Numbered from the stretch's first letter, positions 1-6,477 are shown. The stretch is DNA of 9,658 nucleotides from an uncultured Prevotellaceae bacterium (GCA_945645715.1 CALZFJ010000045.1:1-9658); one strand, 5' to 3'. A program made the numbers and translations. Notes: generated by a model from the sequence alone, not told the origin.

Positions 1-1334
1 TTGTTGTAGCTGCGCGACAGGTTGCCGGCGGCATTGAGCTTGTCGATGTAGTCGAAATAGGCGTGCTCAAAACGCAATCCCAGGCTGAAGTGGGTGTTCT
101 GGTCGAGTGCGAAACCATATTGCACGAATCCGGCATACACATTGTCCTTCACTTTCGTAGATGAGTTGGGAAGCTGTGCACCTGTGATTTCATTCGATGC
201 GTTGCGTTTCACAAAAGTTTCCTCGGTTCCTGCCTGGAACTGTCCGCGCCAAATGGGGTAGGAGAGCACGAGCTTCGTTGCCACCATGTTGTTCTTGGAG
301 TCGCTCACGGCATACACATTGCGGTTGTCGTGAGTAGCCACCTCGTCGGTGTTTTGGTATTCGTTGTCGTGCGAGACGAACATATCGGTGTTGAAGTCGA
401 TATTGAGCTTGCCCACGGTGCCATTGTAGTAGGCATTCACGAGCACATTATGCGGATTCTCGCTCCATTTCTTTCCGTCGCTGTTCACGTTCTCAATGAA
501 GGTGCCGCGGTCCCATTTGTCCATGTTGAGGGTTTCGTCGGTGTCGCCCGAGGTGGTGATGGCATAGTCAACCTTTGCACCGAGCGAGTGTAGGTCGTTG
601 ATTTGCCAGTTGAGTCCGCCGGTCAGGTGAGTGCCGATGCCGCGCCATGCATATTTCATCGAGCCTTCATATTTGAAAAGTTCCTCGCCCGACTTGGGAT
701 TGGTGGTGAGTTGTCCCAAAGTGCTGTTTTGCACAGTGCGATATTCCCACTCCTTTGCCGATGCAAAGAAGTCCCATCCGCCGGTGCGGTAGTTCACGTT
801 CACTTGTGCCTCGGGGTCGTTCTTGCCGGTGCGCAAGCTCTGCTCCGTCTTGGCAAAAGTGTTGAAGCTGAATCCGTCGCCCTGGCGACGCACCGTCTTT
901 ATGCGCACAACGGCACTCACCGAGGCATCATACAAGGCGCCGGGATTGGTAATCACCTCCACATCAGCAATCTCGTCGCTCATAAGGCGTTTCAGCTCGT
1001 CGGTGTCGTGCACCCGACGGCCATTTATGTAGTAGATAGGAGTGCCACGGCCTATCACTTCAAGTCCATCGCCCTTCTTGATCATTCCGGGCACTTTGCG
1101 CAGCACATCTTGTGCGGTTCCGGCTTTCTCAAGCACCGAACCGCTCACCTTAGTCACCATTGCATTTCCTTTAAGTCGCGTGTTGGGGAGCTGTCCCTTC
1201 ACCACAATTTCCTGAAGCTCCACAATGCTCATTATCGAGTCGAGAGCAATCGAGTCGAGCGCGGCATCATAGTTTTGAGCTTGGGCTGCCATAGCACCGA
1301 GTGCCAATGCAGCAAAAAAAGCGAATCGTTTCAT
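1..1334 (-). CDS. TonB-dependent outer-membrane receptor, N-terminal part (truncated by window edge)
   Basis: Outer-membrane beta-barrel protein of the TonB-dependent receptor class, expected to import an unknown ligand using TonB/ExbBD energy. Translation from the ATG at 1334 gives 444 codons and runs off the window start. Residues 1-20 form a signal peptide (MKRFAFF, hydrophobic core, AQAQ cleavage region). A TonB-box/plug region follows: ELQEIVVKG at about 40-47, the plug core VLRKVPGM at about 78-84, YYINGRRV at 101-108, and IADVEVITNPGALYDAS at about 122-138. From about 150 the sequence alternates polar and aromatic residues like barrel strands. Many Bacteroidota receptors carry a carboxypeptidase-regulatory-like domain before the plug; here the plug follows the signal peptide almost directly, which fits the OMP_b-brl_3-like subgroup. 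No SusD partner is visible, but the downstream side lies outside the window. The long plus-strand frames across this stretch are antisense shadows. Class is confident; substrate is unknown. Confidence 0.93.
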   Translation of the reverse strand, partial: MKRFAFFAALALGAMAAQAQNYDAALDSIALDSIMSIVELQEIVVKGQLPNTRLKGNAMVTKVSGSVLEKAGTAQDVLRKVPGMIKKGDGLEVIGRGTPIYYINGRRVHDTDELKRLMSDEIADVEVITNPGALYDASVSAVVRIKTVRRQGDGFSFNTFAKTEQSLRTGKNDPEAQVNVNYRTGGWDFFASAKEWEYRTVQNSTLGQLTTNPKSGEELFKYEGSMKYAWRGIGTHLTGGLNWQINDLHSLGAKVDYAITTSGDTDETLNMDKWDRGTFIENVNSDGKKWSENPHNVLVNAYYNGTVGKLNIDFNTDMFVSHDNEYQNTDEVATHDNRNVYAVSDSKNNMVATKLVLSYPIWRGQFQAGTEETFVKRNASNEITGAQLPNSSTKVKDNVYAGFVQYGFALDQNTHFSLGLRFEHAYFDYIDKLNAAGNLSRSYN

Positions 1335-1502
1335 AGATATAATTATTTTTCCATCGTTTTGTTTGTTACTCTCATAATTTTTTTAGTTCTCTCAAAGAGC
1401 CTTTGTAAGCTCCTTTTATAATTTGACGCACGCAGTCGCCAAAAAGTTACACTAAAATGAAAAAATATTAACAAATTCTCAATTTTATTTATTTTTTCGC
1501 CG

Positions 1503-1510
1503 CAAAATTA
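1503..1510 (-). promoter_or_regulatory. Candidate -7 box for the TonB receptor
   Basis: On the minus strand this reads TAATTTTG followed by C, a full match to the Bacteroidota -7 pattern TAnnTTTG. No TTTG or TTG lies at the usual 19-22 bases upstream, so the -33 element is poor; an activator may be needed, or this may be a chance match in A+T-rich DNA. It implies a leader of about 160 bases. Confidence 0.4.
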
Positions 1511-1537
1511 CACCATTCCCCTCACCTCGCGGTGTAA
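1508..1537. promoter_or_regulatory. Inverted repeat overlapping the receptor -7 box (possible operator)
   Basis: Arms TTACACC (1508-1514) and GGTGTAA (1531-1537) are perfect 7-bp inverted copies separated by 16 bases. An inner CACC/GGTG pair (1523-1526 and 1531-1534, around TCGC) shares one arm. The arm at 1508-1514 overlaps the minus-strand -7 box, a position expected for a repressor site. The regulator is unknown; function is inferred from position and symmetry only. Confidence 0.35.
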
Positions 1538-1619
1538 AAAACGGACATTCTCCCACAGCCAATGCCACTGCTATCTGCTTTGCCTATATCAGCAATAGGA
1601 AAATCCCTTGCAGATTGCA

Positions 1620-1650
1620 TTGGAAGCCTGCCCACCTACCACTACCTTTG
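1620..1650 (+). promoter_or_regulatory. Bacteroidota-type promoter of the small-protein/exporter operon
   Basis: A TTGG at 1620-1623 is followed after 19 bases by TACCTTTG at 1643-1650, a full match to TAnnTTTG with the right spacing for the major Bacteroidota sigma factor. Transcription would start near 1656, giving a short A-rich leader (GAAAGGAAAAG) before the ATG at 1674. This argues against a longer reading frame beginning at 1608. Confidence 0.7.
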
Positions 1651-1673
1651 CACCAAAAAGAAAGGAAAAGATT

Positions 1674-1871
1674 ATGAGTCAGTCAATGATTACTTGGTGC
1701 GTGATAGCCGGAGTGCTGTCGATCGCATTTATTATTAGAGCAATAGAATGGTATTACACCGAATGCCATCACAGCGGCAGAAAGCCGTGGCATATTGTTG
1801 AAATAGGCAAGGAACGTGAAATATTTTTCGTTCCCGGTGACTTGGACGACAACGATATCGAGGACTTTTAG
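1674..1871 (+). CDS. Small single-pass membrane protein (65 aa), unknown function
   Basis: I do not recognise a family. The chosen ATG at 1674 follows an A/G-rich leader and lies just after the predicted promoter, so in-frame upstream codons from 1608 are untranscribed. Residues about 6-23 (ITWCVIAGVLSIAFIIRA) form one hydrophobic helix. A Trp/Tyr-rich juxtamembrane stretch (EWYYTECHH) follows, then a soluble tail ending in an acidic run (DLDDNDIEDF). No signal-peptidase or lipobox motif is evident. It ends 12 bases before the exporter gene and appears to be the first gene of that transcript, so it may be a small accessory or regulatory subunit of the exporter (inference). That the frame is translated is supported by its promoter, coherent topology and tight spacing, not by homology. 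Confidence 0.65.
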   Translation: MSQSMITWCVIAGVLSIAFIIRAIEWYYTECHHSGRKPWHIVEIGKEREIFFVPGDLDDNDIEDF

Positions 1872-1883
1872 GGCATTACCGAC

Positions 1884-2657
1884 ATGACAAATAACACCGA
1901 TATCCATGAAGTGGCATCTTTCCTTGCCGACTACGCTTCGCATTTGCTTGGGTGTGGGGCTACCTGCATTCGCATTGAGAAAAACACCCATAGAATGGCG
2001 GAGGCATTCGGAGTGGAATCTGACATATCAATTATGCCAACCCACATATATGTGACAGCATGCGGCAAAGATGCATCACACAATGGTGTGGCAATCCGAA
2101 AGACCGCCAGTTGCGGCATTAATTTCAATCTCAATGCTCGCCTAAGCCGGCTAAGCTGGGAAGTTGCCGACAATCGCCTCGATTTTGCCACCGCCGTGAA
2201 ACGCTTCAACAAGATTCTTGAAACAAAGCCTACGGGGAAGTGGGAAGTGCTGTTTCTCACGAGCTTTGCCAACGCTGCATTTTGCCGACTGTTTGGTGGC
2301 GACCCATCAGCTATGCTGATAGTGTTTATCTCGACATTGGCAGGCTACAGGCTGAAGCAGATTATGCTGTCGGACCGACGCGATGTGCGCCTCGTGTTTC
2401 TGTGTGCATCGTTCTTTTCAGCCGCTCTGAGTGCCGGAGGACAACTTTTCGGCATTGGTAGCACACCCGAGATAGCACTCGGCACAAGTGTGCTGTATCT
2501 GATTCCGGGAGTACCCTACATAAATGCCGTCAGCGACATAATCTACAAGCATTATCTCTGCGCATTCAGTCGGTTTGCAGATGCTGCGGTACTCACTGCG
2601 TGCCTAACCGTGGGGCTGTGCACCGGAATGTTGATTTTAGGATTAAAGTGGTTTTAA
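1884..2657 (+). CDS. Threonine/serine exporter-type protein, ThrE N-terminal subunit (YjjP-like)
   Basis: Inner-membrane exporter subunit of the ThrE/DUF1212 family. The cytoplasmic N-terminal half (about 1-118) carries the family's opening pattern, with LLGCGATCIRIEKNTHRMAEAFG at 21-43. The hydrophobic half has about five membrane segments (roughly 121-136, 141-158, 168-190, 196-212 and 231-255). The hallmark LIPGVPYINAVSD lies at about 206-217. At 257 aa it matches E. coli YjjP (256 aa) and is the N-terminal half of the single-chain ThrE of Corynebacterium; the C-terminal half is encoded next. The ATG at 1884 lies 12 bases after the small gene, with no clear Shine-Dalgarno site. ThrE exports threonine and serine, whereas E. 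coli YjjPB is reported as a succinate exporter, so the substrate is open. Confidence 0.9.
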   Translation: MTNNTDIHEVASFLADYASHLLGCGATCIRIEKNTHRMAEAFGVESDISIMPTHIYVTACGKDASHNGVAIRKTASCGINFNLNARLSRLSWEVADNRLDFATAVKRFNKILETKPTGKWEVLFLTSFANAAFCRLFGGDPSAMLIVFISTLAGYRLKQIMLSDRRDVRLVFLCASFFSAALSAGGQLFGIGSTPEIALGTSVLYLIPGVPYINAVSDIIYKHYLCAFSRFADAAVLTACLTVGLCTGMLILGLKWF

Positions 2658-2663
2658 ATGATT

Positions 2664-2670
2664 GGAGGGG
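2664..2670 (+). promoter_or_regulatory. Shine-Dalgarno site fixing the second exporter start
   Basis: GGAGGGG ends six bases before the ATG at 2677. It is unusually strong for this lineage. It favours that ATG over the in-frame TTG at 2662, which would place the Shine-Dalgarno sequence inside the coding region. Confidence 0.65.
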
Positions 2671-2676
2671 TCTCTT

Positions 2677-3171
2677 ATGTGTAACGATTTGTTGGTAAAT
2701 ATTTTTGAAGATGGATTGTTTGCAGCTATAGCTGCTATCGGATTTTCCAGCATCAGCAATACGCCCCGGAGGGCTTACCTCACTTGCGCCCTGATTGCAG
2801 CCGCAGGACATTCCATTCGCTACGTCATTTCATTGCCCGATTTTGGCGGAATGAACATCATCATCAGCAGCACACTTGCGGCATTTGCCATAGGGATTCT
2901 TGCCGTATTATTCGCATCTCGCATAAAATGCCCGGCTGAAGTATGCTTTTTCCCGGCATTGCTGCCTATGATACCGGGAATGTATGCCTACCGCACGGTA
3001 GAAGCTTTGATTTCCTGCCTCTGTAACACCCAAGAAGAAACATTCAGGCACTATTTCTATCTTTTGGCTTACAATGGACTGACGTGCACGTTCATTGTTT
3101 TGGGCATGGTTGTCGGTGCCACCATTCCGGTGTTCATGTTCAAAAAACTCTCATTTACAGCTACAAGGTAG
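2677..3171 (+). CDS. Threonine/serine exporter-type protein, C-terminal subunit (ThrE_2/YjjB-like)
   Basis: Partner of the preceding gene; together they would form one ThrE-like inner-membrane exporter. The 164-aa product is nearly all membrane segments (about 11-27, 33-52, 61-82, 92-115 and 126-153). It carries the family hallmark FFPALLPMIPGMYAYR at 91-106, the counterpart of the PGVP motif in the N-terminal half. Length matches YjjB (157 aa). The start is the ATG at 2677, preceded by GGAGGGG; the gene follows the stop of its partner by 19 bases, so the two are surely co-transcribed. It ends 27 bases before the lysR gene. Family membership is solid; the exported compound is not determined. 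Confidence 0.88.
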   Translation: MCNDLLVNIFEDGLFAAIAAIGFSSISNTPRRAYLTCALIAAAGHSIRYVISLPDFGGMNIIISSTLAAFAIGILAVLFASRIKCPAEVCFFPALLPMIPGMYAYRTVEALISCLCNTQEETFRHYFYLLAYNGLTCTFIVLGMVVGATIPVFMFKKLSFTATR

Positions 3172-3183
3172 CATTATTATTCA

Positions 3184-3191
3184 TATATTTG
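3184..3191 (+). promoter_or_regulatory. Possible internal -7 box before lysR
   Basis: TATATTTG matches TAnnTTTG exactly and is followed by CA, as in strong Bacteroidota promoters. It ends only seven bases before the lysR ATG, so its transcript would be nearly leaderless. No convincing TTTG lies 19-22 bases upstream. It could give lysR some independent expression, or be a chance match. Confidence 0.35.
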
Positions 3192-3198
3192 CAGCACT

Positions 3199-4098
3199 AT
3201 GGAATTGAGACAATTAAAATCTTTCATTAAAGCCGCTGAAATGCTCAGCTTTTCAGACGCAGCAAAAGCTCTTAACATTGCACAAAGCTCACTATCGCAG
3301 CAGATTAAGCAGCTTGAAGACGAACTTGACGTGAAACTTTTTCTACGCAACAGCCACTCTATCGCCCTTACCGAAGCCGGAAAGGTGATGCTTCCATTTG
3401 CTTTGCGGACTATACATGATGCCCAGACTTGCACTGACCGCATACGAGATTTGCAGAAATTACTCACCGGCTCTCTTTGCATTGGGGTCACCTACTCCTT
3501 CAGCCCAATACTGACTGAAACGGTTATCTCGTTTATGAAATTGTATCCTCACATCAAGCTTAATATCATATATGAGCCGATGAACAAACTAATGGAGCTT
3601 CTTGCCAAGCGACAACTTGATTTCGTCCTTGCGTTCAAGCCCACTCATCCCATTGCCGATGTCGAATCGCACACATTGTTCCAGAATAGATTGTCGGCAG
3701 TGGTCAGCGCCACGCACCAACTTGCATCTAAAGAGAAAGTCACACTGTCGGAACTTGAAAAATATGATCTGGCTCTGCCTTCTAAGGGGCTTCAGGCTCG
3801 AAATGCCTTCGACAGCATTGTCAACGGTTCGGATAATTTCAATATCCGCATCGAACTGAATGAAGTGAATATTCTACTCAAACTGATACGCCAAACCCGC
3901 CTCGTGACTGTTCTTGCCGAAGATTCCATTTATAACGAGCGCGATGTGAAAGCAATCCCAATCGACATCCCCGAGAATGAAATGATGGGATGCGTACATA
4001 TTCTCAAGGACTCATATCACAAGCACTCAATGAAAGAGTTTGTGAGGCTGTTAAGTGAGTCGATTGCAGTCAAGGTGCGCCAGAACTCATGGATATAG
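3199..4098 (+). CDS. LysR-family transcriptional regulator
   Basis: DNA-binding regulator, 299 aa, the usual LysR length. The N-terminal winged helix-turn-helix spans about 1-60. It contains MELRQLKSFIKAAEMLSFSDAAKALNIAQSSLSQQIKQLEDEL, followed by the wing LFLRNSHSIALTEAGK. A linker helix leads to the periplasmic-binding-like effector domain (about 90-295), which opens with GSLCIGVTYSFSPILTE and includes LDFVLAFKP. It lies 27 bases downstream of the exporter pair on the same strand, unlike the common divergent LysR arrangement. It most likely belongs to the exporter operon, perhaps with added transcription from its own -7 box. Control of the exporter in response to a small ligand is inference. 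Its stop overlaps the end of the convergent ATPase gene by 12 bases. Confidence 0.93.
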   Translation: MELRQLKSFIKAAEMLSFSDAAKALNIAQSSLSQQIKQLEDELDVKLFLRNSHSIALTEAGKVMLPFALRTIHDAQTCTDRIRDLQKLLTGSLCIGVTYSFSPILTETVISFMKLYPHIKLNIIYEPMNKLMELLAKRQLDFVLAFKPTHPIADVESHTLFQNRLSAVVSATHQLASKEKVTLSELEKYDLALPSKGLQARNAFDSIVNGSDNFNIRIELNEVNILLKLIRQTRLVTVLAEDSIYNERDVKAIPIDIPENEMMGCVHILKDSYHKHSMKEFVRLLSESIAVKVRQNSWI

Positions 4099-5451
4099 TC
4101 CGGAAGAAATTTCTTTTGAGCCTTCATTAAGGAATCGGCGGAGCAAAAATCCCAGAAAATAAGGGAATGTGTAGAACAAACCATTAAACCCTATGTTGCG
4201 ATTGCAGAGCTTGATACCATATTTAATATCGGGGTATTTTCCGCCATTGTCAATAATCTTGCTGAGTGAACGAGTTGCATTATCAGATGCCTTAACCTCT
4301 ATGGGAATCAAACAATTGGAATCTCTCACAAAGAAATCAATCTCCATTGTTGATTTCTCATTGCGATAGAAATATAGGCCATAGCCCTGCTTTACAAGCA
4401 TCTCGCCTACAACATTTTCATACAAAGCGCCCTTATAGGTTCCATAATTATGATTTTGCCTAATGTCGTCTTGCGATTCACGGTCGAGCGATGCCACAAG
4501 CAGCCCTGTATCCCGATAATAGAGTTTAAAAGAGGATGGATTGTAATTGCCTTTCAGTGGCAGGCTTAATTCATCAAGGCAATAGCACACATTCACTATC
4601 CCGGCATCATTGAGCCATTCTATTGTCCCCACATAATCGCGTGAGCGAGCTCCTCGTGCCACTTTGGTTATCTGGAACTTTTTATTGTCTCTTCCAAGAA
4701 ATACCGAAATATGGTTGTAGATGTTCTTGATTTTACCCTTATCAAGACCTCCGGCATACTTTGTAATGTCTTCCTCATAGTCGAGCAACAATTGGCGCTG
4801 CATCTGCAATGTACCCTCAAAATTATTATTTGCCATGAATTTGCTCACTATAGCAGGCATTCCACCAATTATCATATATTCACGAAAAGCATCACCAAGC
4901 ACATTCATCTCAACCGACGACAATGGCTCTGTTTTTTTCATCTTTTCTAAAAGGGAATCAATAAAATCTCCGCCATAGCCTTTAGCCCACAAAAATTCCT
5001 CAAAATCGAGAGAATGCATCTCGTAATCTTCCTTATAGCCAACACTGTTCGACTCAATCTCCCGATAATTAATTCCCATCAATGACCCTGAACATATCAC
5101 GTCGAACCGCCCATCAATAGCAAATGCCTTCAGGCAAGTAGCACATTGTGGACAATCTTGTATCTCATCGAAAAATATCAATGTTTTGTAAGGAATAAAT
5201 CTGAAATACGGATTAATAAGTGTTATATTCTTTATTATATTTTCCACTTCATAACCATTATCAAATATTTGCTTGAAACTGCTTTGAAGAATAAAATTCA
5301 GAGCAATTACACTATCATAGTTTGTTGAGGCAAAGTGCATTATTGAAGATGTTTTGCCTATTTGCCGGGCACCTTTCACAATGAGTGGTTTGTGATTACG
5401 TTTTTTCCACTCCTTAAGATAAATGTCGATTTTTCTATGCAAAAATTTCAT
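4087..5451 (-). CDS. DUF4143-type AAA ATPase with C-terminal nuclease-like domain
   Basis: Predicted ATP-binding protein of the common but functionally obscure AAA_14/DUF4143 family. Residues 24-36 hold the Walker A loop (KGARQIGKTSS, K33/T34), and LIFFDEIQ at 91-98 is Walker B (D95, E96). Next come CSGSLMG at 120-126 and the family's FEEFLW at 150-155. The DUF4143 part includes YYRDTGLLVA at 311-320. The C-terminus has EIDFFV (E370, D372) and IPIEVKAS (E385, K387), the spacing of a PD-(D/E)xK nuclease-like core. The ATG at 5451 gives 454 aa; in-frame codons extend to a GTG at 5556, but the promoter at 5472-5501 sits inside that extension. The upstream part is visibly richer in A+T than flanking genes, which may mean horizontal acquisition. 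The role is unknown; toxin-antitoxin or defence functions have been suggested for relatives. Confidence 0.9.
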   Translation of the reverse strand: MKFLHRKIDIYLKEWKKRNHKPLIVKGARQIGKTSSIMHFASTNYDSVIALNFILQSSFKQIFDNGYEVENIIKNITLINPYFRFIPYKTLIFFDEIQDCPQCATCLKAFAIDGRFDVICSGSLMGINYREIESNSVGYKEDYEMHSLDFEEFLWAKGYGGDFIDSLLEKMKKTEPLSSVEMNVLGDAFREYMIIGGMPAIVSKFMANNNFEGTLQMQRQLLLDYEEDITKYAGGLDKGKIKNIYNHISVFLGRDNKKFQITKVARGARSRDYVGTIEWLNDAGIVNVCYCLDELSLPLKGNYNPSSFKLYYRDTGLLVASLDRESQDDIRQNHNYGTYKGALYENVVGEMLVKQGYGLYFYRNEKSTMEIDFFVRDSNCLIPIEVKASDNATRSLSKIIDNGGKYPDIKYGIKLCNRNIGFNGLFYTFPYFLGFLLRRFLNEGSKEISSGLYP

Positions 5452-5471
5452 AATCAGTGTATTTAGCAATG

Positions 5472-5501
5472 CAAAGATAGTGATTTTCCACATTTTTCCA
5501 A
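5472..5501 (-). promoter_or_regulatory. Bacteroidota-type promoter of the DUF4143 ATPase gene
   Basis: On the minus strand a TTG (5501-5499) is followed after 19 bases by TATCTTTG (5479-5472), matching the TTG-N19-TAnnTTTG pattern, and then by C. Transcription would begin near 5466, about 15 bases before the ATG at 5451. The first 11-bp repeat of the upstream array (5489-5499) fills most of the spacer, so a protein bound there would directly affect polymerase. Confidence 0.65.
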
Positions 5502-5597
5502 TGGTCTTTAGGGATATTTCCCACATTTTTCCGGATTTTCTGCGCACTTTTTTCACATTTTTCCATGGTTTTATCCTATAATCTTACACATTTTTCC
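5489..5597. repeat. Four 11-bp direct repeats at 32-33 bp period (iteron-like array)
   Basis: The plus-strand motif CACATTTTTCC (minus: GGAAAAATGTG) occurs exactly four times, at 5489-5499, 5522-5532, 5554-5564 and 5587-5597. Start-to-start distances are 33, 32 and 33 bases, about three helical turns, so all copies face the same side of the helix. Sequences between copies are mostly unrelated, though the first two copies share a few more bases (minus GGAAAAATGTGG, A or G, AAAT). The copy nearest the ATPase gene lies between its -33 and -7 boxes. This suggests repeated binding sites for a regulator. The plus-strand 9-mers ending in CACA also lie within one mismatch of the DnaA-box pattern TTWTNCACA. 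Neither role is shown. Confidence 0.8.
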
Positions 5598-5610
5598 AAA
5601 TTTTGGGCCG

Positions 5611-5660
5611 TCTTGGGGGGAGTTACTTGAAAACGGCTGTCACTTCTTGGGGCGGTTACT
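5611..5660. repeat. Imperfect 16-17 bp direct repeat at the 3' end of the AraC-family gene
   Basis: TCTTGGGGGGAGTTACT (5611-5627) and TCTTGGGGCGGTTACT (5645-5660) are near-identical copies 34 bases apart. The second covers the stop codon of the AraC-family gene, so the first looks like a partial duplication of that gene's end. The 34-base spacing is close to that of the adjacent four-copy array. No function is assigned. Confidence 0.5.
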
Positions 5661-6477
5661 CATGGTAGGCACGGTAGCCGCGAATGAAGTCGGTGCGCTT
5701 TATCTCGCAGAGATGGGCAAGATACTCGGTGGGCGACATGCCGGCAAACTGTCGGAACTCCTTGTTGAAGTGTGAGTGGTCGGTGAAGCCGAGGTCATCG
5801 ACAATGGTGGTAAACACGCTCTCGTCGAGCGTCTGCATCATCTTTGTGGCATAGAAAAAGCGCTTGGTGCGAATCATTTGCTTGGGCGTCATTCCCACAT
5901 GTTCGGTGAAAATGCGTCGAAACTGGCGCTCGCTGAGGCAGGCAATGTCGCTAAGCCGTTCGATACTCACGGTGGGATCGGAGTCGATGGCACTGCACGC
6001 TGCGATGAGCGGTTTGAGATACACGCTGTCGCCGTTGTTGTAGAGACGGCGCATGATAAAGGCTTCTATTATGGCGATGGCTTCATCATCGGTTGAGCTG
6101 TCGAGCACACGGCATTTCAAGTCGTGGAAGCCGGGCATTTCCAGCAAGTCCATCGACACGTTGTCCTCAACAAACGAATCAGACGGCATGCCCATAATCA
6201 TCTTCAGCGCGTAGGGGCGGAAGAAGACAAACAGCAAGTGCGTGGATTGCGCCGTGTGAACGTTGATGCTGCGTGTGTATTGCCCGCACACCGATGCCAC
6301 ATTGCTGTTATCTACCATACCATTCACCACAAGAGGTGTGCGCCGGTGAAACATCCATTTCATCGACCCCGTAGGCACGATATTCATCTCGGCTGAGATA
6401 CGCTCGGTCTTCATCACCCAGTAGTGGTGCACATAGGCACGCAAGGGTGGGGTAGGAAGCATCACCCTCGTCAGCAT
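5656..6477 (-). CDS. AraC-family transcriptional regulator
   Basis: DNA-binding regulator, 273 aa from the ATG at 6477 (a TTG one codon upstream is also possible). The C-terminal AraC domain spans about 163-262 with two helix-turn-helix units. The first is around SIERLSDIACLSERQFRRIFTEHVGMTPKQ (171-200). The second is around TTIVDDLGFTDHSHFNKEFRQFAGMSPTEY (223-252), with the typical GFTDHSHFNKEFR signature. The N-terminal 120 residues look like a DUF6597-type sensor domain: LRAYVHHYWV at 12-21, NIVPTGSMKWMF at 32-43, and an FVFFRPYA segment near 83-90. The gene is divergent from the secreted nuclease with 254 bases between starts, so it may regulate that gene or itself; the ligand is unknown. 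Codon use resembles the neighbouring nuclease gene rather than the ATPase. Confidence 0.92.
   Translation of the reverse strand: MLTRVMLPTPPLRAYVHHYWVMKTERISAEMNIVPTGSMKWMFHRRTPLVVNGMVDNSNVASVCGQYTRSINVHTAQSTHLLFVFFRPYALKMIMGMPSDSFVEDNVSMDLLEMPGFHDLKCRVLDSSTDDEAIAIIEAFIMRRLYNNGDSVYLKPLIAACSAIDSDPTVSIERLSDIACLSERQFRRIFTEHVGMTPKQMIRTKRFFYATKMMQTLDESVFTTIVDDLGFTDHSHFNKEFRQFAGMSPTEYLAHLCEIKRTDFIRGYRAYHE

Larger units (their letters stand above)
1335..1673. other. Divergent intergenic region, A+T rich
   Basis: These 339 bases separate the minus-strand receptor from the plus-strand exporter operon. I see no gene. The half next to the receptor (1335-1510) is very A+T rich and would be its leader of about 160 bases if transcription starts below the -7 box at 1503-1510. 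It includes a short bulged hairpin (arms AAAGAGC and GCTCCTTT, about 1394-1417) of doubtful meaning. The other half holds the inverted repeat at 1508-1537 and the plus-strand promoter at 1620-1650. Confidence 0.7.

Noticed and set aside
603..1421. Long plus-strand reading frame (272 codons) opposite the TonB receptor
   Set aside because: It lies antisense to a clear receptor with signal peptide and plug motifs, its product is low-complexity His/Leu/Ser-rich with no domain, and it runs into the A+T-rich leader.
1578..1600. Short inverted pair CCTAT/ATAGG upstream of the exporter promoter as an operator
   Set aside because: The arms are only 5 bp, which is expected by chance in this much sequence.
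4104..4115. Palindrome AAGAAATTTCTT just after the lysR stop as a terminator
   Set aside because: It is A+T-only apart from two G/C pairs, has no room for a loop, lacks a T run, and lies inside the ATPase coding sequence.
5452..5556. N-terminal extension of the ATPase from the GTG at 5556, containing a repeated GKMW peptide
   Set aside because: The repeated peptide is only the in-frame translation of two copies of the DNA repeat; the predicted promoter lies inside this stretch, and family members typically begin close to the MKFLHRKIDIYL sequence.
5489..5597. Array considered as a CRISPR
   Set aside because: Repeats are only 11 bp with 21-22 base spacers, there are four copies, one copy lies within a promoter, and no cas genes are nearby.
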